DNA of 64,000 bases from Escallonia rubra (lineage: Eukaryota > Streptophyta > Magnoliopsida > Escalloniales > Escalloniaceae): the NCBI GenBank assembly GCA_033065855.1, contig JAVXUO010001408.1, positions 310,001 through 374,000 of the forward strand, read 5' to 3'. Positions within the stretch are counted from its first letter, which is position 1. Each line of letters starts with the position of its first letter. Below, in pieces: positions 23,384 through 34,100 of this stretch. The position numbers and the translations under genes were made by a program. The notes under the pieces are model-generated. The model had not been told where the DNA came from and made no database searches. It saw only the letters and a list, made by a program, of their open reading frames with translations.

Positions 23384-23612
23384 ATGGCCAAAGAAGGTAA
23401 AGGAAAGAACGAGAAGTTTAATGATATGCATTTTCAGTGGTGGAAGATATAAGTTGAAGACTACTTGTATTAGAAGGATCTGTATATGTCGCTGGTTGGA
23501 GAGAAACCTGGAGCAATGAATGCCCACAGGTGGGCAATTTTGGATAGAAAGGCGTTGGCTACAGTAAGGCTTAGCCTGACACTGCAAGTGGCACTCAAAA
23601 GAGTCTGTAGTT
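23384..23612 (+). pseudogene. Copia gag N-terminus, broken by stops
   Basis: From the ATG at 23384 one frame reads MAKEGKGKNEKFNDMHFQWW, then VEDYLY, KDLYMSLVGEKPGAMN and WAILDRKALATVRLSLTLQV. This is the typical start of a Ty1/copia gag polyprotein. Two in-frame stops (TAA after WWKI, TAG after DYLY) interrupt it, and the similarity ends near 23612, where different DNA begins. It is a dead fragment. Confidence 0.75.
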
Positions 23613-23679
23613 TCAAGTTCGCAATAAGTAAAGGCTTCCGTCCAAATTCCACCACCATAACCACTCATTAATGCAAGTG

Positions 23680-24477
23680 TATGTCATTTCTCTATCATCA
23701 CCCACCCCACGACTACCATTAACACCATGTCACCACTATAACATGTTTCCCTCCTCCTTCCCTGTCCCTCTCCCTAATGCCGCTATCACATATTACCAAT
23801 TGAAACCACTATCCTACACCACCACAAAGATTCCAAACTAAACACTCAATTAAACCGGATCAAAGGAAAATGTGTTAACCGAAGCTTTGAACAGAAAAGT
23901 TGTAACTTTTATAAATGAGGGATGATCAAGATTGTAGATCCAATTAGAAATAGATAAATAAAACAGAGGCGTCGATCGCTAGTGACGAGTCGTGACTGAT
24001 CGTGTATGACCAGTGGTTGGTCTGGCAGTGGTTGATGCCAATCGTGGCGGTGGTGTGGCCCTGGTGGAGGATGGCGACAGGTTTACGTCGATGGGTCAGG
24101 TGGTGGAGCTAGATCTGGCCGATCTGGTGGTCCTCTGGCTATGATGTTACGTCGATTGTTGACGGCGACTATGTTGGTGTTGCCGTGGTGTTGTGGTATT
24201 GGCGATGGTGGCTATGTTGGCGCCAGCAGTGATGTGACGAGACAGTGCCCGCGGTGAAGTGATGAGACAGCGCCGACAGTGACACCGCCGCATGGTGGTG
24301 GTTCAGTAATGGTGATGTCAATTTGGGTGATTTGGTTTCTTTGTGTATTTCAACCGTTGGTGGGGCTTAGGTAAGGGGCGGGCCGCGTGGGTAGGGGTGG
24401 GGTGAAAATTTGAAGAAGAAGAAGAAGAAAAGAGGAAAAAAATGAAACTATAGGCCATTTTGGGTATATATATATAT
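23680..24477. other. GT/GGC-rich spacer without a gene
   Basis: Low-complexity DNA rich in CCACCA and GGTGGT runs, with GGTGGTG/TTGGCG-type text at 24000-24310. It resembles the interiors of nearby elements. No domain, splice pattern or terminal repeat was recognised. Confidence 0.4.
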
Positions 24478-24591
24478 GGGAGCTGATCCATTGCTCGCGT
24501 TGGCAAATGGAGTTAAGTTGCCAACGCGATCTGGCCGTCCACGCGCGATCTGTGGACGGCCCAGATCTTTTTTTGCAATTTTTTTAAGTCT

Positions 24592-24727
24592 GTCCGCCAT
24601 ATTATGTAGCGGACAGTATTTTTGACAAAAATATCCCTCAATCCCGATTACATCTGTCCGCTACATAATGTAGCGGACTATTTTACAGAGATGCTGCAAA
24701 ACCCATCCGCTACATTATGTAGCGGAT
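24592..24727. repeat. Left cluster of three 23-bp palindromes
   Basis: Copies at 24592-24614, 24656-24678 and 24705-24727. The consensus is half-site GTCCGCTACAT, one central A or T, then its reverse complement ATGTAGCGGAC. The first copy is imperfect in its left arm (GTCCGCCATAT); the third has A/T in place of the outer G/C. Start-to-start spacing is 64 and 49 bp. Confidence 0.95.
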
Positions 24728-25345
24728 GATGGATGCTCAATTTTGCCCATCATCTCCTTTCTTTCTTTTGACTTCTTTTCCCCCTTTCTCTCTCTCTCTT
24801 TGTCCAGGCACCAAATAACCGCCGCAATCACCGTCAAGTTGCCGGAGAAGCATCTGATTGCCGCCGTTGTGTCAAACACTTCGGCAAGGCGGCAGGGCCG
24901 CATCATCGCAGCTTCACCTGACACCGCGCCATCCACCACAATCAGTCAGCCCATCTCTGAGTACACGAGACTCAACTCCATCGCGAAAGGCCAACCATAC
25001 GAGAGCTCGTTGTCATGGCCCCCGACAGCGACGCCGCCAATATCCCGAATCCTAGCGCAGTCGCCACCGTGGCGTGTCCTCCAGCAAGGCGCCGGCGCCG
25101 CGCATAAGTCAGGCACCCACCACCGTGGGCCTTCAACAGTCGCGGCCGCATATCTTCCTCCACCATCGGCAATGGGTAACGACGATGAGTAGGTGATGCT
25201 TAAGCGCCGCCCAAACACCGTCCAGCTCCCGATCTGGACTTAGAGATTCACGTATGGTCAGATTTGTGATTTCTCTTGTGTCGAGGTTTGGGGCGGCAAA
25301 GGGTCACATGGTGGTCGGGGGATGCGGAGGTTCGGATGGTGGTGG

Positions 25346-25506
25346 TGATGGGTTCAGCGGCGGTGGCAGAGTTTTGGTGGTTGTGGGTGATGGGTTCAGC
25401 GGCGGTGGTGGTTGTGGGTGATGGGTTCAGCGGCGGTGGTGGTGGTGATGGGTTCAGCGGCGGTGGCAGAGTTTTGGTGGTTGCGGGTGATGGGTTCAGC
25501 GGCGGT
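25346..25506 (+). repeat. Short tandem repeats with core GATGGGTTCAGCGGCGG
   Basis: The 17-base core occurs five times at irregular spacing, separated by GGTGGTTGTGG-like or GCAGAGTTTTGGTGG-like text. Read in frame it gives Gly/Ser/Ala/Val-rich low-complexity peptide. It lies in the centre of the Mutator-like element and is not evidence of a gene. Confidence 0.85.
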
Positions 25507-25866
25507 TATTGTGTATAATCCTTCAGCTTGCTTTGGTTGGTATGTGAATGGTGAAACCATGGTCGACTGCATATATTCTGCAGGTGTTCACTTTGAATTC
25601 TCACCCGAGCCGAATCCCAAGTATTGTGGTTTAAACGGCCATTAGTTGTTTTAGATGGAAGGTTATTCGAGACGACATCACATTTCATGGTTGATCTTAT
25701 AACCATTCTGTGTTTTCTCCGGTGATCTCATTTGCCCGTCATGGTTTCTTCTTCTTCCTGTTGCTGTGGTTGAGGAAGGACAGAGAAAGAGAAAGGACGT
25801 TGAGAGAAACGAGAGAGATGTCAGAAGAACAATCAGAAGAACAAAAAAATAATGCCTGCCTACTCC

Positions 25867-26095
25867 TCCGCTACATAATGTAGCGGATGGAACATGAGGA
25901 TATTTTGTCAAAAAATAGTCCGCTACATTATGTAGCGGACGAACTTAAAAAAAAGTAAAAAAAATATTTGGACCGTCAGAGCATTAATGGAGAGAGAGAA
26001 AAAAATGTCAGAAAATTCCGTCCGCTACATAATGTAGCGGACGGGAATAAGGGTATATTTGTCAAAAGAAACGTCCGCTACATTATGTAGCGGAC
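25867..26095. repeat. Right cluster of four 23-bp palindromes
   Basis: Copies at 25867-25887 (21-bp core), 25918-25940, 26020-26042 and 26073-26095, with the same half-site and reverse complement as the left cluster and the central base A or T. Start-to-start spacing (about 51, 102 and 53 bp) is close to multiples of 51. Confidence 0.95.
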
Positions 26096-26206
26096 AGACT
26101 TAAAAAAGCGCGAAAAACAGATCTGGGCCGTCCACAGATCGCGCGTGGACGGCCAGATCGCGTTGGCAACTTAACTCCATTTGCCAACGCGAGCAATGGA
26201 TCAGCT

Positions 26207-26209
<3 letters not shown>

Positions 26210-26240
<31 letters not shown>

Positions 26241-27240
26241 TTTTGGACCCTTAGGTGAGATTTTCGGTAGTTTCAGGGTATTAAAATGTATTTAACTCAA
26301 AAACAAACCTGACAGTTTTGACGAGATCGTTAAGAATTTGGACGAAAATCCTTATTTATTTCAAATTTAAAATTACAGGCTCTTTTGTGTAAAAAAAATA
26401 AACTTTTAGACCTTCAGGTAAGATTTCGGAATAGTTTCAGGGTACTAATCTGTATTTAACACTTTTAATATAGATACAAATTCAACAAAAGTTCATCAAG
26501 AATAATTTGTAACCCGGATCATTCATTAAATAAAGTCATGTATCATCAAAATAAAAAGAAAAAAAAACATATTACCCATGGCATAAGGTTTTGAGAGTTA
26601 AGAAAATTATAGGGTTAATTACATCCATGACCTTGAGGTTAGGGAAAAATTACAAGTATGCCCATTAGTTGGAACAAATAACACTTATGTCCGTTGACCG
26701 AACGAAAATACTGAAAGGATGTAAAGATCAAAATGCCCGTCACTTAAGGATGTAATTCTTCAAATGTCATTCATCATCCCTTCATCTCACCCATACAGAC
26801 CAACCACCACTACCACCACCATCATCCATTTAGACTTTTGAGCTCTAACACACACAAAGACAACATATGCATGCATCCACACACACGCGTGCACCCATCA
26901 ACACACACATAGACGATATGCATATAAAAATATTTAGTTATTTAACCCCTTGCATATCAAAGCTTGAGAGTTTTGAATTTAAAAAAAGTTATTAATCATT
27001 TGAGTCGAAAAAAATTGGAGTCTTTATTAATTGGGGTTCATCTAATCCTATCATTTTATAAAAGTGAAATACGTGAAAACAATAGCGATATGAAACATGT
27101 TATCATGTAAATATATGATACCTCGGTATTCAATGCATCACAGAAAGACAATAACCATATGAAGAATATGTTCTCATGAAATAAGAGTATTCCAATAACT
27201 CTAATACAAATATAGGATTATGTACTTGCCACGAACTCAT
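26210..27240. other. AT-rich spacer without a gene
   Basis: After a TA microsatellite (26210-26239) comes AT-rich DNA. Two related texts, near 26262-26300 and 26418-26460 (GTTTCAGGGTA-TAA-TGTATTTAAC), may be element ends. A GGGTTAATTACATCC text at 26606 resembles Mutator-like termini. No coding signal was found. Confidence 0.45.
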
Positions 27241-27249
27241 ATTATAATT

Positions 27250-28672
27250 AGGAGCAAAATTGTAAGATAAAATCAATTCTTATGCATTTAAAATTTCTTA
27301 AAGAAACTCCAGATTTATTATAGTTTTCTTACACCAATATGTCTGTAATTGAAATCTAAAATTAAACTTTAGTTTTATGATAGTTTCAATGTACGAAAAT
27401 ATTTACATTGAAATATATATGCATGCACAATAATTAAATTTTGTAACATACACATCAACAAACAAAATTCAAAAAGGATTAAGTTTATGATAAAATATTC
27501 AATCTAGTTTAAGTAGATTATGTTTATATTTTTGAAGGCTATAGAACACACTGTTCTCTACAAATTGTTTTTATTAATCGAAATTGATGGAGAAGATGTA
27601 GTAGCTTGAGGTAGTTTAGCTTTAACGTGAATGGAAGCAGTAGGTTTTGATAGAAATTTTTTCGGTAATAAAAAAACACGCAGGAATTCAAGGGTGATTT
27701 TATAGGTTTTCATTAGATTTTTTTTTTAAAGACAAAAGAACTCTTAACTCTAACTAAAGCATATAATCCTATAAAGATATTCTAAGGAAAGATGTTTGAT
27801 GTCTTAAGAGAAGCCAAATACACTCCTTTTTTTAACAACACTCTAATTCAAAATGAGTATTTGATGGGAGAAAAAGTTTCAAGTGATGATTTCAGTTTAA
27901 AAAGGGCATCTGAAGGGGGAAAATAAAAGAATTAGCCATTTAACCCCAGTCAAGATTACATATGCATCTAGAAAATCCTAAAAAAACTCTAATTTTATGA
28001 TACCTTATATCAATATGTCCGTATTAAATATCTAGAATCAAATTTCAGGTTTACGACGGTTTCAATGTACTAATATGTTTGTTTTGAAATCTATATACAT
28101 GCAGAATAATTCAAATCTGTAGCATACAAATCAACATAGACATATGAAATACAAAATTAAAAAAGATTGAATTTCTGACAAAAAAATGAATTTAGCTTAG
28201 GTATATTATATTTTTCGAAAAAAGCTTTAGAAACTATGTTCTCTACAAGTTGTTTTCTTTAATCGAATATGATGGAGAATATGTAATAACTTTATCGTAG
28301 TTTAAGTCAAAGCATCCCTTTACTCTGATAAAAGCATATATTCCAATAAAGATAATTTAACGAAAGAGATTTGATATTATATGAAAAGTAAAAAAACACC
28401 CTTATTTTTTAAAACACTTATTAAAAATAGGTATTTAATGAAAAGAAAAGTTTTTAATCAAAAGTCAAAACAATCCTTAACTAAGGAAAGATGATTGATA
28501 TCTTATGAGAAGTCCAAAACACCCTCATTTTTAAATAAAATTCTAATTTAGAAAGGGTATTTAATGGGAAAGAAATGTTATAAGTCAAAAACACCCTTAC
28601 TCACCCTTAATCTTTTATGAAAATATCAATTACAAAAGGGTACTTTAAGGAAATAAAGGATTAGCCATTTAA
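27250..28672. repeat. Diverged tandem duplication, unit about 0.7 kb
   Basis: Text around 27361-27600 (TATGATAGTTTCAATGTAC, ATGCATGCACAATAATT, CTGTTCTCTACAAATTGTTTT, AATCGAAATTGATGGAGAAGATGTA) recurs in order around 28045-28285. Text around 27756-27800 recurs near 28332 and again near 28480. Both units close with A(A)GGATTAGCCATTTAA-like text (about 27930 and 28655). The period is roughly 690-720 bases. No gene is present. Confidence 0.7.
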
Positions 28673-28708
28673 GCCCATATGTGCTTTTATATATGTATAG
28701 ATAACATA

Positions 28709-29146
28709 AATGTGCGAGGCTATGTAGACTCAGATCATGCAGGTGATCAAGACAGTGGGAAAAGCACCACGGGATGTGTTTTTTCTATAGGAGGGATCGC
28801 ACTGAGCTGGATCACTAAGCTACAGAAGATTGTTACATTGTCTAAAACAGAACCAGAATATGTTGATGTGATAGAAGCAAGCAAGGAAATAATTTGGCTT
28901 CACCGATTATTGACAGAGTTGGGATATGGACAAGTAAATTGCAAGTTATGGACTGATAGTCAGAGTGCAATACATCTTGCTTAGAACTCAGCGTTTCATT
29001 CGAGAACCAAGCACATTCAGTCGAGGTATCACTTTATATGATCTCTATTAGAGGATGGACAACTGAACTTGGAGAAGATTGAAGGCAACAAGAATCCCGC
29101 GGACATGTTAATGAAGGTGGTTGACAGGCATAAGTTGAGCCTTTGC
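28709..29146 (+). pseudogene. Copia RNase H and integrase-RT polyprotein C-terminus, broken
   Basis: The plus-strand frame reads VRGYVDSDHAGDQDSGKSTT, GGIALSWITKLQKIVTLSKT, EPEYVDVIEASKEIIWLHRL and WTDSQSAIHLA, then a TAG stop where glutamine is usual. It continues NSAFHSRTKHIQ, a second stop, and ends NPADMLMKVVDRHKLSLCS. This is the RNase H tail of a Ty1/copia pol. The acidic residues of the active site are visible (SDHAGD, E in EPEY, WTDSQ). The stops, and the absence of RT or integrase upstream, make it a dead fragment. It has the same orientation as the gag at 23384, so both may be ends of one element. Confidence 0.85.
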
Positions 29147-30727
29147 TCAACTTTGATTATCTTCATTGATGCTTGTCGGTGACAATCCAGCAGACAACCC
29201 TTGCAACGAGCAATTAACTTGGATGAACTAGCAAAGTTGAATAGAATTACTGAACGATCCCACCCCCCACCACCCTAGGGAAAAAAATAAATTAAAAAAC
29301 GTAAGTATAAAGTCTCAATTGTTTGTATCTAATCAAGTATGCATTGGAGCCTGAGAATCCAATTGCCGATGGATGTTACATGTTTGCTTCAGGGCATGTG
29401 AACGGAATTAGGAAGCTAAAAAATGTGGCATTCAAAGGCATTAACCCAGAGAAAATGATATTGTAAAAAGTGATGCAGATGAGTTTGTTAACTACATACC
29501 AACTCTGTACAAAGGAAACTTGGTAACACAAGCATATGCTAAATGCTTAAGCTACTAGAGTTCTCTAATGTGATATTTTGATGAATAGAAATTCGGAATT
29601 TCCAATTCCCATTCTGCAATTCCCAAATTAAGAAGTGTAAAATCCTATGAACTACAAGTCTCGTGCAATGAAGGAAAAAAGGAAAATAAAATTATTCACA
29701 GATTCAAATTAGAGAATGCAACTCAGTCTCCCTTCAAGAAAATGCCAACACAATAAACTAAGAACCAACAAGGTAGATAACCAAAGAGGGAAAAATAACA
29801 AATGCCTGATTAATTTACACGACAAAGCAAGTTGGGTTGCGTTTTCAAAAACTTGTTACCAAAGCATACCATTCCTCTTAAACTTAATTTTCCAGACAAA
29901 ACAAATGGTACTAACAGAATATAAGAGTGAAGCAATGAAGGCCAATAAAGAGCATCATTCTGGGAAAAAAAATAACTTGAACACAACTAATAGCAGTATT
30001 AGTGGGGAAAGAAATAAAGGAGACCTGTTGACGCCGGAAGGTGTCGTCCGGCTATGCCGTCGCCGGAAGGTGATGGTTCTGCAGAACCCATACATCAATT
30101 TCAGGCCTGTTCGATTTGGAGGTGAGAGAGGGAGTCGTCGTCGTCGCCCATGGATCGATTTCAGCACCCATGGAGAGTCGTCGCCGGAAGGTGGAGGCGG
30201 CGGAGTAATCATCACCGCCGGCAAATGGAATCGGAGAGAGGGAGAAAGAAAGAGAGAGCAGAGAGAGATGCTTGGTTTGGAGAGAGAATGGGGTCGGCAG
30301 AAAGGTAATGGGGAGAATAAATAGGTGGTTGACGTGGCTTTATCTGGAACGTTGCTTCCCACCTAATTCAATCGAACGGCTGTGACTGGCGCTACAGCAT
30401 GCCTGCTGTAACCCTAGCCACAGCAGTGGATCCGGATCCTATTTATGGGTACTAAAACAAGTAATGGAAGTTGAAAGCGCACAAGTTACGAGCAAAACTG
30501 TGAGGTAGAAAGTTTCTTTTGAAGAAGCAAAGATACTTTGAAATGTTGGCAATTGAGAAAGATGTGCATCCCTGAAAGCTTGAAATCGGACATGTGCTAA
30601 AAATAGTGAATCAGGTTTAGAGACGTGCTATTCTAAGCAACAAATTCAACTTATTGCATGCATCAGCTGATTGTATTCTCGAATCCCAGAATATCTTGCT
30701 ATAATCTTCACATCTATACAAGGAAGC
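29147..30727. other. Copia 3' debris and GC-rich insert, no gene
   Basis: Directly after the RNase H fragment comes text that could be the copia tract and LTR (GTGACAATCCAGCAGACAACC), then AT-rich DNA. Around 30000-30450 a GC-rich patch carries open frames on both strands (up to 202 and 135 codons) of low-complexity Ser/Pro/Arg composition. This patch resembles other GC-rich element interiors here. No protein family is recognised. Confidence 0.4.
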
Positions 30728-31132
30728 TGATATATCTCAAATATACTCCCAATAATTGGGGAATACCGGCACCCTCAGTCATACTAGGACATTGGGGATT
30801 ATCTTATCAAGACTCTATCATCAGAGATAGACACGTGATTCTCTAGAATCCTAATACAATCCTAATTGGATTTGTTCACATTCAAGTCCTACTAGGGCTC
30901 TTCTTCTTACCATTATATAAAGGGGTCTACCCCCCAGGTAAAAGGGACGACTACACAACTACACACATTCATGCTTTTTCAGAGTCATTATCATGTAGCT
31001 GCGCTCTGACTTAAGTATCGGACAGTTCTCCGCCGGGAACCCCACCCGGCGGTCACTCGTTTTCTGTCTTGCAAGTCATCGGTCCAGGCTCGAGTTCCGC
31101 AACGTACGCAGGACATATTTTAAGCAGCAACA
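30728..31132 (+). repeat. Left LTR of the LARD-type element
   Basis: 405 bp, starting TGATATATC and ending AGCAACA. It contains a TATA-like TATATAA near 30914 followed by AGGGGTCTACCCCCC, a plausible LTR promoter, and GC-rich text (CTCCGCCGGG, CACCCGGCGG) forming a possible stem. Confidence 0.95.
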
Positions 31133-31160
31133 TTTTGGCGCCATCCGTGGGACCCGCCAA
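31133..31160 (+). other. Primer-binding-site-like start of the interior
   Basis: Immediately after the left LTR the sequence is TTTTGGCGCCATCCGTGGGA. Plant Ty3/gypsy-type and LARD elements commonly start their interior with TGGCGCC...GGGA-type text that pairs with a tRNA 3' end. The tRNA cannot be named with certainty from this alone. Confidence 0.7.
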
Positions 31161-34100
31161 CCTAACCGTTTGACCTCATAAAAATTCAATAGTTTTATCT
31201 CCGGTGGAAACGGAACCACCGACACAACCACCGTCACCACAAGTCTCCAGATTGAATTGTTGTCACAGTCATCAGCACCTGCACGGCAGGCCTATGCTGC
31301 ATAACCACGAACAAGGTACGTCACCATCTCCGGCCGCCGTAAAGCTACCCGAGCAGAACCAGCAAAGTACCACCGACGGCACCTCCATAAAAAAGTCTGG
31401 CAAAAGGAAGAGAAGCAGCGGGGGTAGCACCACCACAGAGTTCAAGCCGTACGCGCCACCGCGTATGCTTCTGAACCATCAAGTCATCCGCCGCAAAAGG
31501 ACTGTCGTAAACGGCGCCTTTCTCCGGTCACCCAGTCACAGGACATTCACCGCCAACTGTCGCCGTCAGTGGGTCCTTTCTCCGATCAACACAATCGCAA
31601 CAACTCAACAAAAAAAAAAGCAAAGAGATAAAGATGAAGAACCACGGCAGCGCCGCCACAGCGACATCTCTTCCAGCAAGGTGCCGGCGCCGCTCATGGC
31701 CAAGCCCATCGCATACCCGCCGCTGTCGCTATCCTCCAATATATCTCCATCCGCCAATAATGCGACGCCACCTCCGTCAGCCACCGCAAAGGAGCACGCT
31801 TGTGATAGTATCATCTCACCGTCGTGGCCTTGCTCCGGCAGTCACAGCCAAATCGTTGCCACCGCTTCCTCAAGATGCACGCCACCGCGATTAGCGGTAG
31901 GGCGACGCCATCACCACCGCGATGGACAGCACCATCACTGTCTCACCCTTGCGGCCACCAATTGCCGGATCTGCTTCATGTCCAGATCCATTGTCCAGAT
32001 CCGTCGCGGCCTCACCGCGACGTCCACCATGATCGGCAGTAGTGATGCATCCAGGCGACTGCTACACTAGCTGACATCGTCGCTGCCACCGCAAGCGCCA
32101 ATCGGCACAATCGCCGGAATTGAGCTGCCGAAGGGTGTCATCGTCACCGCCGCCGGCAAGGGGACAGATGCCATGCACAGACGATAATGGCGCCACCTCG
32201 GCCACCTTTGCTACAGATCAACGCCACTGCAGCCATGGGAAAAGTAATGTCGTCGTCGCCCTGCCATAGTGACCCCTTACTGTAGCGCCACCGTAAAATT
32301 TGAATGCCACCCGTTCGTTTAGATCTGAGCGCCGTCGCCACCCAAGTGCCTGTAAAAGTCCGTCGCCGAAGCGCCGTCGAGACTCGATCTGCGCCACAAC
32401 GGTCACGGGAAAAGCACCGCCACTGTCGCCGAGTTCTTCCTCCGCCAAGACGGTGTAGCTTTGCCAACATTGCAACGGCCAAGACTTCGACGCCGGGGGA
32501 AGCAGCGCCGCCTCCGCAATCCCGATCAGGCACATGCAATTGGCGGCCGGTGCCGCCCATTTGTTTAAGATCTGCACCACTACAATCGGTGGCAGTCCAT
32601 CTCGTCGTCGTAGGAGCTTCGCCGTCGCTATCCATTTGAGCCCGCATAGGAAATACCACCAATGCCGCCCGCGAGCGCAACGGCACCATGCGTCTCTTTT
32701 GCCTCGGTTGCAGACCGTCATAGGCGACAATCCGCCGGTCATAAATGGTGGTGCCATGAGTCCTCTCTGTCCAGTCAACGCCACCGCGATTAGAAGCACC
32801 TTGCCATCTCGCCGTCACGAGTCTAAGTAAATTATCGTCCATAATTTTTCTTGAAAGTTTAGAATTTTCAGATTTTTGCCAAGAGTTTCTACCGTCCGGC
32901 CGGAATAGCGATCGGCAGCATCGTCACAACCAAAATTATATTCAATCAGTCATGGCGGCCATGATGGGCCGTGCCACCACAGTGGGGCTGCCGTATCAAC
33001 AAAGAAGAAAAGGAAATCTTATACAAACGGCCCACCATAGCCGAAAGCAATTGGGGGAGCGCCGCATCTGTCCACCTTGTTCGGTGGCCACCTTTGCCGT
33101 CACGGCAGGAGACGAAGCTTATCATCGCCGCCCATGGTGAAACTTGTCAGATCTGAATGCTACGGCACTACCACAACCGCCGATGGTGGTGACAAGTCCC
33201 ACTTGTCGGAGTTCCTCCGAGACAAACTGTACGACGGGCATGGCCTGATCTAGCGGCCTTCCAACTAGCGGCGCCATCGCGGCCACAGGCCAGGCAACCG
33301 CCACGCCGTCGCATGGTCGCCACCGTCCAAGCAATCTGCTCCACCAAATCAATAGCAACGGCGCCACTACGCCGACCACCGTAAGCAGTTACCAAATTAA
33401 AAAATAAAATAAGAAAGAGGGAAGAAGAAGAAGCTGATCGCGCCGTCAAATCGACTCCTCCGACAAGGCGTCGGCGTCGCACCACTGCGGCTTCACCTGA
33501 TGCCGCACCGTCCACGACAGTCAGTCGCAACCAACGACGGCCAACTCGCCATCTAAAACCATGGCAGGCCCTGTGGGAAAACACCGACGCTGTGGTCATT
33601 TTGCTGTTTCGCCGCTACCGGCTTCCAAATCCGCTTCATCGTCGCTCGCCAGATCTGCCATTTACGCTCCACCGCGACGGCAAGCAATGCGCCATAGCGC
33701 TGACTCAATCGGTGCCCTCTCCACCGCGATCAATGACAACCGCCGCCTACGCCACTAGATCTTGCACAGATCTACACCTTTGCGTCGTCCGGCGATGCAT
33801 CAACCCGTTGGAATGATTCCTCGGCCTTGTTGTGGCGACGGTAGTGTTGAATTGACGGAACAACTCTTCGCCACTCCTGCCGGCGATGTGGTCTGACCGA
33901 CGGCAGCGACAGCCCGTGAAGGCTATTCGGCACCCTTCATCCAAATAAGGTGCACTCCTTCCTTGTGAAAGCATTGATGTTTTAACCCCATGAAAATGCA
34001 TAATTGTATTTAAGACCACAAGGTCTAATTTATTCAGCATGTGCCACAACTTTTTAAAAGCATTAAACTTTTAACCCGTAATTATGCATATTATATATAT

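Larger units (their letters stand above)
24478..26209. mobile_element. 1.7-kb Mutator-like element with seven subterminal 23-bp palindromes
   Basis: The element starts GGGAGCTGATCCATTGCTCG and ends with the inverted copy CGAGCAATGGATCAGCTCCC. The inverted repeat continues nearly perfectly for about 100 bp (GTTGGCAAATGGAGTTAAG, CGCGATCTGGCCGTCCACG and so on) and more loosely to about 270 bp. It lies in a TA microsatellite, so the expected 9-bp target duplication cannot be separated from TATATATAT on both sides. Its centre (24780-25860) is GC-rich, without transposase, and includes a small tandem repeat and text shared with the LTR element at 30728. The palindromes are listed separately. Long TIRs plus a GC-rich foreign centre point to a Pack-type, non-autonomous Mutator-like element. 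Confidence 0.85.

Noticed and set aside
25276-25645. Gly/Ser/Val-rich frames in 25276-25645 as a gene
   Set aside because: They come from the GATGGGTTCAGCGGCGG tandem repeat inside a transposon; there is no domain or splice support.
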